From Gemmatimonadota bacterium (lineage in GTDB: Bacteria; Gemmatimonadota; Gemmatimonadetes; Longimicrobiales; Gaopeijiaceae): a stretch of 38,769 nt of DNA. The stretch covers positions 1 to 38,769 of the forward strand of contig JAPOYJ010000042.1 of the NCBI GenBank assembly GCA_026706635.1, read 5' to 3'. The translations under genes and the position numbers were made by a program. The stretch's first letter is position 1. Each line of letters begins with the position of its first letter. The notes below the pieces were generated by a model, which ran no database searches, had not been told where the DNA came from, and was given only the letters and a program-made list of their open reading frames with translations. This document shows, piece by piece, positions 17,114 to 25,587 of the stretch.

Positions 17114-17954
17114 ATGAGTTACCCAGACCGCGAGTCGGTTCGGATGGAGTCGGCGGATAGCGCCAAACAGGCAAGGAGACCGCAAACGCCGCTCTGGAAA
17201 CGCACGCCGCTTGTTGCGGCTGTGGTTCTAGGCACCGCGTGCACCTCCACACCGCCAGAAGAGCCTGTGACCGAACGCGACGCGCTCGTCGCGCTGTACG
17301 AGAGCACTGGAGGTCCCAATTGGATAAGGGAGGATGGGTGGCTATCGGACACTGCTCTGGGCGACTGGTACGGCGTCGGTACCGACGACCAGGGTAACGT
17401 CACGCGCATCGTGCTCAACGAGAACAACCTCGTTGGTTCCCTTCCGCCCGAGCTCGGTGTGCTGACACACCTCAGCCGCTTGAGCCTTTCAGCGCAACAC
17501 GCTCACTGGCGAGATTCCCGCGGAGTTGGGACAACTAGCGAGCATCGATACACTGGACCTTTACGTCAATGAGTTGAGCGGCGCGATTCCGCAGGAGCTG
17601 TTGGGACTTGAGGAAGTTTCGATGCTGCTTCTTGGCTTCAACGAGCTCTCGGGTTCCATCCCGCCGGGACTCGGTTCCATGCCCGGCCTCGAGAAACTGT
17701 GGCTGAACCACAACAACTTCTCGGGCGATGTGCCACCTGAACTGGGCGACCTCGGGGCCCAGCTGCAGTGGCTTGACTTTCAGGGGAACCCGGGGCTGCA
17801 GGGAGCACTTCCCCGTGAACTCATCGATCTGACCGGCCTCGTCAGGTTCGAGTGGGGCGGTACGAACCTGTGCTCGCCGTCAGACGACGAGTTCCAGGAG
17901 TGGTTGCGATCCGTGCCCAACTCGTATGGTCACGGCCCACGTTGCGATCCGTGA
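17114..17954 (+). pseudogene. LRR lipoprotein gene with a 1-nt frameshift
   Basis: A good ribosome site (AAAGGAGA) precedes ATG 17114. The first frame gives a hydrophobic signal with Cys43 (VLGTACTS) and the start of a leucine-rich-repeat domain (TERDALVALYESTGGPNW; NNLVGSLPPELGVLTHLSRL), then ends at 17572 in unrelated sequence. The next frame continues the LRRs from about 17496 (LTGEIPAELGQL-type, then NELSGAIPQELLGL and more) to 17954. Deleting one C at about 17495 restores a single protein of roughly 280 residues. This is either a real inactivating insertion or a sequence error. The intact form would be a surface LRR lipoprotein, likely a binding protein. Confidence 0.82.
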
Positions 17955-18063
17955 TTGTGCGCGGCGGGCGCGGCGATTTCCGATTCGGTGGTTCTTTCGG
18001 GAGGGGGCTTCTTTGGCAACCGCGGTGCCATCGGGGCCCTCGACCGCCACCACCATCGGGATG

Positions 18064-18918
18064 CTATGGGAACCCGACGGCGAGTCGGGTTCCCTGGATC
18101 GCATGAACTCTCATCTTGTCCGCGATTTCGTCTACGGCCCTGCTGACATCCTCCTGCATGCCGTAGTCATGCCAGACGATCACCCCTGCAGGCCGCACCA
18201 CGCGCAGTGCGTTGCGCGTGTCGGCCACGGCATACTCGCAGGTGTGACATCCATCGATCAGGATGAAGTCGAAGGGCGAGAATTCGTCCCAGTCGAACCG
18301 GGCGGAGTCACCCCACAGTTGCTTGACCTTCCCCGCATACCGCGACGCGATGAACTGCCGCCCCGTGTGGCGACCGGGAGCGGCGTTGTCGTGAATGTCC
18401 GGCACCTCCAGCCCGAAGGTTCCGCCCCATGCGGGCGGCAGATCGAGCGTATACACACGGGCGTCCGAAGGGGCATTGGCGGCGAGGTTGACGGTCGTGT
18501 TGCCCTCGAAGGTGCCGATCTCGAGAACGCGCTCGGGCTTGAGCAGGCGCACCATGGCTCCGATGGCCATAACCTCGGACGGGCTCATCGACAGCAGGGG
18601 TTCCCGGTCGAAACAGCTCACGATCCGGACATCGGTGGACTCGATACCCGGAAACACCGCATTCATCGGCTCCCGCTTCAGCTTCCCGAAGGACCAGCGG
18701 ATGGACCGGCGGAACTCGGGATCCGGCGCCCGGGTGGCGAATGGCCCGTAACGCGGCCACAGCATCTTCCAGGCGGTGATCGGGTTGCGGGCGCTCTTGG
18801 CGGCGGCGTTCCTCGCTCGGCGCAAGATCTGGGTGACCCGGTTCGCTCCCCGGGCCTTTCGGCCTGACCAGGCTGTGCGGGCTCCGCCTTCAGGTTTCGG
18901 TGTCTTGCTGCCTGCCAC
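18064..18918 (-). CDS. Class I SAM-dependent methyltransferase
   Basis: The 284-residue protein has a Rossmann-type SAM site (VLEIGTFEGNTTVNLAA, about residues 143-159), then VYTLDLPPAW, FDFILIDGCHTCEYAVAD and GGVIVWHDYG-like (AGVIVWHDYG) strands. This matches the Methyltransf_24 group that often modifies sugars or O-antigen. The first ~60 residues are basic and poorly conserved; the GTG at 18918 is the longest start and a downstream start is possible. It is convergent with the LRR gene and upstream of the proline dehydrogenase on the same strand. The methyl acceptor is unknown. Confidence 0.8.
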   Translation of the reverse strand: MAGSKTPKPEGGARTAWSGRKARGANRVTQILRRARNAAAKSARNPITAWKMLWPRYGPFATRAPDPEFRRSIRWSFGKLKREPMNAVFPGIESTDVRIVSCFDREPLLSMSPSEVMAIGAMVRLLKPERVLEIGTFEGNTTVNLAANAPSDARVYTLDLPPAWGGTFGLEVPDIHDNAAPGRHTGRQFIASRYAGKVKQLWGDSARFDWDEFSPFDFILIDGCHTCEYAVADTRNALRVVRPAGVIVWHDYGMQEDVSRAVDEIADKMRVHAIQGTRLAVGFP

Positions 18919-19154
18919 AGGTCGTCTCTTTCTCCGGTTTTGATTCAGTTCAGATGTGCCCTGATACCCAACTTCTTCGGGCTGACAGGCCGCTCCTGCG
19001 CCTTCGCCAGGCTACCCGTTCCGGCGGAGCGGCTTCCTCGGTTTCGACGGCGAAGGCAACGCCAGCGTCTGCGACTATATGGCATCGTCCCAGAACATGG
19101 CGGTGACTGGCCAACTCCTGCGCCGCACTGGCGCCCGCACCCCAACAACCCATC

Positions 19155-20084
19155 TCACCGCGGAAGGATATTCCTCGCCAGGAAGCCGATATTGGCTGGC
19201 CGTTCGGCGAGTCTGCGGGCGTACCACGCGAACCAGTGGCTGCCGTAGCTAATCAGCACGCGAACCTTTCTGCCTGTCCTCGCCAGTCGGCGCTGCTCGC
19301 CTTCGGCGATCCCGTAGAGCATCTGGTGCTCCCACGAGCCCGCCTCGACCCCTTTCTCCTCCGCCCACCTGCCCACCCGGCGGATGATCGACGTGTCGTG
19401 AGTTGCCAGACCAAGTCGCACCCCGGCCCTGCGCGCGTCCGGCTGCAGCAGACGGGTCGCCTGCTGGAAGAGCGCCGCATCCACCTCCCTCCTGGTCGGA
19501 AGCGCGATCGTGGGCGGCTCGGCGTAGGCCCCCTTGACTATGCGGATGGAGGCACCGAGCGGAATCAGCGACTCCAGATCCTCGGGGGTTCGCCGCAGGT
19601 ACGACTGGAGGCAGATCCCCACCCTGGGGTGGTCGACCAGTAGGGCCCGGTACAGAGTCAGCGTGGCACTGACGTACCGGCTGTACTCCATGTCCAGCCA
19701 CACGCAGCTCCCCTTCTCCTCGGCCGCCTCCGCGACCCGGCGTATGTTCCTCTCGGCGACGGCAATCCCGAAGTCCAGCCCCAGGTGCGTCGGCTTGAGC
19801 GATATCTCGGCGTCGAGACCCGACTTCGACACCCTGTGCGCCACCTCGCAGTATTGGTCGGCGGCCCGCTTCGCCTCCTCTTCGCTCTCCACATTCTCGC
19901 CCAGCACGGTGACCAAGGCCGACATCCCATGCCGGTCGGAGAGCTTCCGTGCGGCCCGGAGCGCATCCTCCAACTCCTCACCGGGCATGAAGCGCCCCAC
20001 GGCCCGTCTCACGAACCCGTACCGTGGCAGCGTCCTGCTGCACCACCTGTTCTCGGAGGCCCAGAGGAGCATCGATCTGATCAT
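19155..20084 (-). CDS. Proline dehydrogenase
   Basis: This FAD enzyme oxidises L-proline to pyrroline-5-carboxylate. The 309-residue, monofunctional protein keeps the barrel motifs DAEISLKPTHLGLD, CVWLDMEYSRYVSATL, GICLQSYLRRTPEDLE, RIVKGAYAEP, LATHD and SWEHQMLYGIAEGEQRRL. The C-terminus includes YGSHWFAWYARRLAERP, matching the usual Y-GxxWxxYxxRRLAERP signature. No P5C dehydrogenase gene is adjacent, which is common for short PRODHs. It sits as a lone metabolic gene inside a surface-glycan region. Confidence 0.93.
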   Translation of the reverse strand: MIRSMLLWASENRWCSRTLPRYGFVRRAVGRFMPGEELEDALRAARKLSDRHGMSALVTVLGENVESEEEAKRAADQYCEVAHRVSKSGLDAEISLKPTHLGLDFGIAVAERNIRRVAEAAEEKGSCVWLDMEYSRYVSATLTLYRALLVDHPRVGICLQSYLRRTPEDLESLIPLGASIRIVKGAYAEPPTIALPTRREVDAALFQQATRLLQPDARRAGVRLGLATHDTSIIRRVGRWAEEKGVEAGSWEHQMLYGIAEGEQRRLARTGRKVRVLISYGSHWFAWYARRLAERPANIGFLARNILPR

Positions 20085-20145
20085 GGCAATGAGTCTGCAC
20101 GCAAGGGGAGCTCCTGGCCAGCCGCCAGGGGTCCGGCGATGCCCT

Positions 20146-20874
20146 TCACAGCTTGCCGAAGAGGTCCATTATCCGCAGCTGCCACACCTTCCAGACCGCC
20201 TCGCGGATGATCCGCCCCGACATCTTCGACTCGCCGCTGTCGCGCTCGGTGAAGACGATCGGCACCTCGCCGAGCGAGAAGCCCTTGCGCCACGCCCGGT
20301 ACTTGAGCTCGATCTGGAAGCTGTACCCATTCGAGCGGATGCGGTCCAGTCCCACTGCCTCCGCGACCTCGCGGCGAAATCCGTTGAAGCCGCCTGTGGC
20401 GTCAACGACCGGAAGGCCGGTGATCGTGCGCGCATACCACGACCCGAAGAGGCTGATGACCAGCCGCCGGAGCGGCCAATTCACCACTGTGATCCTGCCG
20501 CCGACGTAGCGGGACCCGACCGCCACGTCAACCTCGTCGAGTGCGCCGACCAGCTGCGGAAGCACATAGGCGGGGTGGGAGAGGTCGGCGTCCATCTCAA
20601 TGAGAAGGTCGAAGTCGCGCTGAAGACCCCAATCGAATCCAGCGACATACGCCGCCCCCAGACCGAGCTTCCCAGGACGATGAAGCACATTCACCCGACT
20701 GCTCTTCTCCGCCAGCTGGTCCGCCAGCAACCCCGTCCCGTCGGGAGAGTTGTCGTCCACGATCAGAACGTGGAACCCATTGCCCTGCTGCAGGATCAAT
20801 GGCACCACCCGAGGCAGGTTCTCAACTTCGTTGTACGTCGGAACGACCACCAGCGCCTTCCGGTCCGCGCTCAC
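20146..20874 (-). CDS. Polyprenol monophosphomannose synthase (DPM1-like GT2)
   Basis: The 242-residue soluble GT2 enzyme would transfer mannose (or a similar hexose) from its GDP or UDP form to polyprenyl phosphate. Motifs: LVVVPTYNEVENLPRVV, VLIVDDNSPDGTG, LGLGAAYVAGFDWGL, EMDADLSHP (metal-binding DAD) and DATGGFNGFRREV. The C-terminus (KMSGRIIREAVWKVWQLR) is typical of the short DPM1 form without TM helices. GTG at 20874 overlaps the stop of the flippase-like gene (GTGA). The polyprenyl-P-sugar could feed YfhO- or GT-C-type transferases. Confidence 0.93.
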   Translation of the reverse strand: MSADRKALVVVPTYNEVENLPRVVPLILQQGNGFHVLIVDDNSPDGTGLLADQLAEKSSRVNVLHRPGKLGLGAAYVAGFDWGLQRDFDLLIEMDADLSHPAYVLPQLVGALDEVDVAVGSRYVGGRITVVNWPLRRLVISLFGSWYARTITGLPVVDATGGFNGFRREVAEAVGLDRIRSNGYSFQIELKYRAWRKGFSLGEVPIVFTERDSGESKMSGRIIREAVWKVWQLRIMDLFGKL

Positions 20875-21863
20875 GGCATGCCTCCTGCCACCGATGGGGG
20901 TGGCCTTCGCAGCACCAGCACCCCGACAGCCGCACCGACCAGCTCTACGCTCGTGATCCAGATGCGCTGCAGAGCCGCCAGCACGAAGCCCGCCTCGACA
21001 CCGACTATCGGTGCCAGCAAGCCAACCAGCCCCGACTCGCGCACGCCGATGCCAGCGGGTGCGAAGAGGGCGATGTACCCCGCGAAGTAGGCGGCCGCAA
21101 AGGCCGTGGTCGCAACGACAAGACCTGTCTCCATCCCGACCCCCCAGGCGAGGCACGCGAAGGCGAGCCCGTGCAGGGCCCAGTTGAAGAGGTAGCCAGG
21201 AAGGAGGAGCGCCAGCCTGCGCCCGCTGGGGCGTGGGAGGTCGGCGGCGCTGCCGGTGCGCCTGAGCAGCCAGCCGAGGAGTGCGCCCGCTCCCCCGAAG
21301 TGCAGGAAGGCGGCGGCAGCGAGGACTGCCAGCAGCCCGACAAGGATGCTTGTCGTCCCCATCGTCCCCATCGTCCCCATAGTCCCCATCCGGGTCGCGA
21401 TCACCCATCCGCCGCAGAGGGCTGCGCCCACCATGTTGAGGATCTGGCTCGCGATGGCCGCCGACGTCGCCTTGGTTGCCGAGAGCCCCCTCTGCCGCGC
21501 CAGAATGCCGACTCCCGCAAGCTGCATGATCTTGCCCGGAAGGTAGCGGCCCAGATTGGCGAGTATGAGGATTGCGGCCGCATCGGCCAGACGGACACCC
21601 GGTTCCCCGAATTCGTCGAGCACGCGGCACCAGAGCGCCGCTGTGACCGGCAGTGTCGCCGCCAGAAGCGCCACCGAGAGGGCGAGAGGAAGCGGGTGCA
21701 GGTCCACGCGTGACCAGTCGATGGCGCCGATCTCGTCGAGGCCGATGCCGGCTATGCGCAGGATGAGCCATGTCGCCGCGACGGTGAGCAGCAGCTTGGC
21801 CAGGACCGACCCCCACGCCCTTGCGCGCCCCCCCCTCCCCTTCTCCTCCCTGGGGCCGCTCAC
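20871..21863 (-). CDS. Lysylphosphatidylglycerol synthase-TM/AglD-type flippase-like membrane protein
   Basis: About 330 residues with eight or so TM segments and the UPF0104/LPG-synthase TM signature: ILANLGRYLPGKIMQLAGVG and FAPAGIGVRESGLVGLL. Members commonly sit next to DPM1-like genes and are proposed to move or help use lipid-linked sugars. The cytosolic loop near mid-protein contains (MGT)4, encoded by four 9-bp direct repeats. The start is uncertain: GTG 21863 (VSGPREEKG) is chosen because coding character starts there and the preceding in-frame stretch overlaps the YfhO relic. The 3' end overlaps the GT2 start. Confidence 0.8.
   Translation of the reverse strand: MSGPREEKGRGGRARAWGSVLAKLLLTVAATWLILRIAGIGLDEIGAIDWSRVDLHPLPLALSVALLAATLPVTAALWCRVLDEFGEPGVRLADAAAILILANLGRYLPGKIMQLAGVGILARQRGLSATKATSAAIASQILNMVGAALCGGWVIATRMGTMGTMGTMGTTSILVGLLAVLAAAAFLHFGGAGALLGWLLRRTGSAADLPRPSGRRLALLLPGYLFNWALHGLAFACLAWGVGMETGLVVATTAFAAAYFAGYIALFAPAGIGVRESGLVGLLAPIVGVEAGFVLAALQRIWITSVELVGAAVGVLVLRRPPPSVAGGMP
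21355..21390 (-). repeat. 9-bp minisatellite (4 units) inside the flippase-like gene
   Basis: Four tandem copies of GTCCCCATC (third copy ends ATA) encode Met-Gly-Thr four times. The unit is a multiple of three, so gain or loss of copies leaves the frame intact. It lies in a loop between membrane segments. Confidence 0.9.
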
Positions 21864-21931
21864 TCCGTCGGGGCTGCGGCCTGGATCGCCGGTTCTCCCG
21901 GCGCAACCGTCGGTCGGCTTGGTGACCACCG

Positions 21932-22207
21932 TCACGGTGCGGATGCCAGTCGGGATCGTGTGCGAGCCACGGGGCGGCCGAGCCTGGGCCACATCGCCGG
22001 GGCGACAACCCAGAGCGGGAAGTCGCCCCCGGCGATGCGCTCGACGAAGAAGGCTCGCGCCATGTACCCGAGCACGACGGTGTCCTCGCCGTGGGGCATC
22101 TCGTCGGAGAAGACGAACTCGCCGAAGAGGACGGCCACGGCCACGACGTAGAGGGCCGCGGTCCCCCACCGGGGGATGAGCACTTCGTCGGCGGGCTTTC
22201 TCGTCAT
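21932..22207 (-). pseudogene. Truncated YfhO-family gene (N-terminal relic)
   Basis: The ORF starts ATG at 22207 and encodes 91 residues. Residues up to GGDFPLW align with the N-terminus of the full YfhO protein at 10498-12960: first TM helix, GEDT...LGYMARAF and ERI.GGDFPLW, with 29 identities over 43 aligned positions. After about position 22014 the homology stops abruptly and an arginine-rich tail of no recognised family follows to the stop. About 750 codons of the family are missing, so this is a deletion relic lying between the GT4 gene and the flippase-like gene. Confidence 0.85.
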
Positions 22208-22216
22208 CGCCCGAAA

Positions 22217-23320
22217 CTACCTTCCCAGCAGCCCACGGTACACCTCGACGTGCCTCTCCACGAGACGCTCGTTGCTCCAGGAGGCCAGCACCCTGCGCCG
22301 TCCCGTCGCACCCCGCTCAGCTAGCCGGCCACCTCCAAGGAGCTCGACTACCTTGGCGGCGAGAGCGTCGGGGTCGGCTGGCGGAAAGAGTCCGCCAACC
22401 TCGTCGTCGACTATCTCCGGGAGTCCGCCCACAGCCGATGCGGCGACGGGGAGCTCGCACGCCATGCACTCGATCGCCGCCACCGAGGTCGCCTCGACAA
22501 GCGACGGGAAGACGGCTAGGTCTCCCGAACAGAGGAGAGCGGGCATCTCGGGGTGGGGCTTCGCGCCCAGGAAGGTGACGCGGTCTGACACTCCCAGCTC
22601 ACGGGCCAGCGCCTCGAGTTTACCCCGCTCGGGGCCGTCGCCGATCAGGATCGCCTCGACATCCACCGCCGCCGCGATCATCGGCATCGCCCTGACGAAG
22701 TGTTCGACCCCGCACTTGGCGAATAGGCGGCGGGGCACCACCAGGCGAGCCCGCGACTCCGAGCGCGGCAGGGATCCCGGCACAGGGCGGAAGACCTCGG
22801 TGTCGACTCCGTTCACCAGGACCTCGACATCGATGGTGGGCCCAAGGCTCTCGCCTACATCAGCTATCTCCTTGCTGGCAGCAAAGTTGTAATCGCTGAA
22901 CTCAAGCAGCTTACCGAGTGGCGGCGCGAGTGCTCGATTGGCGGCGAGGCGCAGGAAGTGCGACGTGTGGAGGGTGCAGGCGAGCGGCGTGCTGGACCCC
23001 ACCAGCGCCACCCGGCACGGCAGCAGCGAGGGAAAGGCCTGCGCGTGCACGATGTCGGCGGCGTGCGCCAGCCTCCTGGTGCGCGGCGTCGAGCCGAGCG
23101 CGTGCGCGAGCCAGCCCAGCGGTGTGCGCGCCGGTAGCGGCGTCCTGTGGATCTCGATACCGCCGACGACCTCTCGGCGCGCGAGGCCAGGCTGGGAGAG
23201 GGACGTCACCACGACAACCTCGTGGCCGCGCGCCACAAGGCCTCGGCAGAGGTAGTGCACATGGCTCTCGAGCCCGCCCACCTCAGGGGGGTAGTAGACG
23301 CAGTGGACGAGGATCCTCAC
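22217..23320 (-). CDS. Glycosyltransferase family 4
   Basis: The 367-residue GT-B enzyme has the N-terminal acceptor-domain start VHCVYYPPEVGGLESHVHYL and the C-terminal nucleotide-sugar domain with VVPRRLFAKCGVEHFVRAMP, LIGDGPERGKLEALARELG, VTFLGAKPHPEMPALL and the E-x7-E motif ending in the CELPVAASAVGGLPEIV loop. It retains a retaining-GT4 layout; the sugar is not predictable. The GTG at 23320 overlaps the wecB stop (GTGA). It is the last intact gene before the YfhO relic. Confidence 0.92.
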   Translation of the reverse strand: MRILVHCVYYPPEVGGLESHVHYLCRGLVARGHEVVVVTSLSQPGLARREVVGGIEIHRTPLPARTPLGWLAHALGSTPRTRRLAHAADIVHAQAFPSLLPCRVALVGSSTPLACTLHTSHFLRLAANRALAPPLGKLLEFSDYNFAASKEIADVGESLGPTIDVEVLVNGVDTEVFRPVPGSLPRSESRARLVVPRRLFAKCGVEHFVRAMPMIAAAVDVEAILIGDGPERGKLEALARELGVSDRVTFLGAKPHPEMPALLCSGDLAVFPSLVEATSVAAIECMACELPVAASAVGGLPEIVDDEVGGLFPPADPDALAAKVVELLGGGRLAERGATGRRRVLASWSNERLVERHVEVYRGLLGR

Positions 23321-24504
23321 GGAGCGTTCCAGTCGCCGAGCTGGCGTGGCTCCCCGCCGAGCTCGGCCAGGACGATGTCGGCGATCCGCTCCCCCGCCCG
23401 ACCGTCTCCGTACGGATTGGCGGCTGTCGGCACCGGACGCCCTCCCGAAAGGTGGGCGCTCGCCTCGGAGACGATCAGCTCCTGGTCCGTACCCACCAGG
23501 GTGGCCACCCCCGCCCGCACCCCCTCCGGGCGCTCCGTCACCTCCCGTAGCACGAGCGTGTGCACTCCGAAGGTCGGCGCCTCCTCCTGGATGCCGCCTG
23601 AGTCGGTGAGGACCAGTGCGGCGCGGTCGAGCGCGGTTATCAGGTCGTCGTAGTCAAGGGGGTCGGTGAGACGAACGCCGGGCGAGGCGCCCAGGATCCG
23701 GTGTGCGGGCTCCAGGACCCGGGGGTTCGGATGCACGGGGTAGAGCACGGCTACGTCCTCGAATCGGTTCGCCAGCGCGGCCACCGCCGCGAAGACGCGC
23801 TCGATTGGCTCGCCGAAGGACTCGCGTCGATGCGCGGTGAGGAGCACGAGACGGCGGCCGGAGGCAAGTAGCTCAGCCAGCTGGGGGTCCATTGGGGGCG
23901 GGAGGCGCGAACGCATCCGCTCCAGAGCATCCACCACGGTGTTGCCGGTGACGAATATCCGATCGCCGGGGACCCCCTCTCGGGCGAGGTTGCCAGCCGC
24001 CTCGGCCGTCGGAGCGAAGCAGTAGTCCGAGACGACGTCCGTCATCCGCCGGAGCATCTCCTCCGGGAAGGGAGACCACTTGCGGTGGCTGCGAAGTCCG
24101 GCCTCGACATGACCCAGCCTGCCCTGGCGGAAGAAGGTCACAAGAGCCGCGAAGAAGACCGTCGCGGTGTCGCCCTGCACCAGGGTAAGGTCCGGCGAAT
24201 AATCCTCCTCGACCTCACGGAGGCCGTCGAGGCAGGCATGGCCCACATCGAACAGGGTCTGCCCGGGCCTCATCAACTCAAGGTCGTAGCTCGGGGTCAG
24301 CTCGAAGGCGGCCAGGGCCTGCTCGACCATCTCGGCGTGCTGCCCCGTGAGCGCAAGCCGGTGCTCGCATCCGCCCCGGCGCTCGAGTGCGCTCACCACG
24401 GGCGCCATCTTGATGGCCTCCGGACGGGTGCCGACAACCGACAGGATCCGGGGGCGCGGACGCTCTTCCGATGCGCCCCCCTGTGATCCCTCCGTGCGCG
24501 CCAC
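23317..24504 (-). CDS. wecB: UDP-N-acetylglucosamine 2-epimerase (non-hydrolysing)
   Basis: WecB interconverts UDP-GlcNAc and UDP-ManNAc for surface polysaccharides. The 395-residue protein has GTRPEAIKMAPVV near residue 25, QGDTATVF, HVEAGLRSH, PFPEEMLRRMTDVVSD, TGNTVVDAL, LTAHRRESFG and LTDSGGIQEEAP, all expected for the family. The ManNAc dehydrogenase WecC is not in the window. The GTG at 24504 has AGGGG upstream. The 5' leader is formed by the CTGCTAG core and twin palindromes at 24512-24601. Confidence 0.95.
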   Translation of the reverse strand: MARTEGSQGGASEERPRPRILSVVGTRPEAIKMAPVVSALERRGGCEHRLALTGQHAEMVEQALAAFELTPSYDLELMRPGQTLFDVGHACLDGLREVEEDYSPDLTLVQGDTATVFFAALVTFFRQGRLGHVEAGLRSHRKWSPFPEEMLRRMTDVVSDYCFAPTAEAAGNLAREGVPGDRIFVTGNTVVDALERMRSRLPPPMDPQLAELLASGRRLVLLTAHRRESFGEPIERVFAAVAALANRFEDVAVLYPVHPNPRVLEPAHRILGASPGVRLTDPLDYDDLITALDRAALVLTDSGGIQEEAPTFGVHTLVLREVTERPEGVRAGVATLVGTDQELIVSEASAHLSGGRPVPTAANPYGDGRAGERIADIVLAELGGEPRQLGDWNAP

Positions 24505-24511
24505 GATGCCC

Positions 24512-24530
24512 CTAGCAGTCCGTGGATAAA
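24512..24530 (-). repeat. CTGCTAG repeat core in the wecB leader
   Basis: CTAGCAGTCCGTGGATAAA is the same core as at both window ends, with its CTAG edge facing wecB 8 bases from the start codon. Beyond it (24535-24552) is a GTGGCCTCGCTCG block shared with the repeats at 28061-28150, then the twin palindromes. Confidence 0.8.
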
Positions 24531-24562
24531 CTCAGGCGAGCGAGGCCACGAGGCATAGACAC

Positions 24563-24601
24563 TGTAAACCATGGATTACATATTGTAAAGCATACATTAC
24601 A
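24563..24601 (-). repeat. Twin AT-rich 18-bp palindromes upstream of wecB
   Basis: Two 18-bp palindromes, TGTAAACCATGGATTACA (24563-24580) and TGTAAAGCATACATTACA (24584-24601), are separated by 3 bp, giving a 21-bp centre spacing, two helical turns. Read on the minus strand, order and flank match the copies at 28013-28126. The pair lies between the GT2 gene and wecB. It could be a dimer-binding operator or part of a mobile repeat. Confidence 0.8.
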
Positions 24602-24623
24602 CTGTGGGAGCTCTGTTCACGGG

Positions 24624-25586
24624 CTAGGCGTCGACACCCCGGCGACCCTTCGCCCCCAGGGTGGCCTCGCGTTCCCCGCGCATGGCGTCCAGCTCGTCGT
24701 GGACCGAGGCGATCATCTCGCCCAGGAAGCCAGCGGCGAAGAGGAGTGCGCCGACGGTGACCAGCAGCACGACCAGGTAGAGGAGCGGCCGGTATCCCTG
24801 CTCCAGCGCAAAGCGCATGTAGAGGCCCCAGAGCCCGACGAGCACACCCGCCCCGACGAGCGCCACGCCGGGAAGCCCGAAGGCCACCATCGGCCTGCGC
24901 GCCAGACGCAGCTGGAACCAGACGGCGACTAGGTCGAGCACGCCGCCGACGATCCTCCCCTTCCCGGAGTACTTGGCCACCCCGGCCTCGCGCGGGTGCA
25001 GCTCGATCTCGATCTCGGTGGCGCTGAAGCCCTGCCGATACGCCATGACCACGAAGAACCGGTGCCAGTCGTGCCTCAGACGCAGATTCGCCATCACCTC
25101 GGCCCGAAAGGCCTTCATCGAGTTGAGGTCGCTCACCGGCACCCTGAAGATCCTGCGGCTGAGGGCATTGTAGATCGACGAGACGGTTCGCTTGCTGTAC
25201 TTCCCTACCTTCCTTCCGGTGACGATGTCCCACCCCTCGTCGAGCTTGTCCAGGAAGCGCGGGATCTCGTCCGGCAGGTGCTGCAGGTCGGCGTCGAAGA
25301 GAACCAGATTCCGCCTTTCGGTGGCGCGCGCACCCGTTACAAGCGCCTCGGTCTTGCCCTGGTTGGCCCTGTGGCGCAGAACCGTTAGCGCCGACCAGTT
25401 GCAGCCGAGCTTGCGGGCCAGCTCGCCGGTACCATCGGTCGAGCCATCGTCTACGAGCACCACCTCCCCCTCTAGTCCGTGCCGTTCGAAGGCGGCGCGC
25501 AGCTCCGCGACCAGACGCTCCACATTGGGCGCCTCGTTGAAGGCGGGCACGATGACGGCGAAGTCGCGACGGGCGGTCGACGGCAC
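24624..25586 (-). CDS. Glycosyltransferase family 2 with C-terminal membrane helices
   Basis: The 320-residue protein has a GT2 catalytic domain: AVIVPAFNEAPNVERLV, VLVDDGSTDGTGELAR, NQGKTEALVTGA and the metal motif FDADLQHLPDE. It has two C-terminal TM helices near residues 235-285, as in polyprenyl-phosphate glycosyltransferases such as ArnC/GtrB/DPM1-like enzymes. The start GTG lies one base after the rpoN stop, placing it in the LPS operon where E. coli has hpf and ptsN. The sugar is unknown. Confidence 0.88.
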   Translation of the reverse strand: MPSTARRDFAVIVPAFNEAPNVERLVAELRAAFERHGLEGEVVLVDDGSTDGTGELARKLGCNWSALTVLRHRANQGKTEALVTGARATERRNLVLFDADLQHLPDEIPRFLDKLDEGWDIVTGRKVGKYSKRTVSSIYNALSRRIFRVPVSDLNSMKAFRAEVMANLRLRHDWHRFFVVMAYRQGFSATEIEIELHPREAGVAKYSGKGRIVGGVLDLVAVWFQLRLARRPMVAFGLPGVALVGAGVLVGLWGLYMRFALEQGYRPLLYLVVLLVTVGALLFAAGFLGEMIASVHDELDAMRGEREATLGAKGRRGVDA

Positions 25587-25587
25587 G

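Noticed and set aside
24521-24529. DnaA box (TTATCCACG on the minus strand)
   Set aside because: It is one base from the consensus but is simply part of the CTGCTAG repeat core; no cluster of boxes or origin genes is present.
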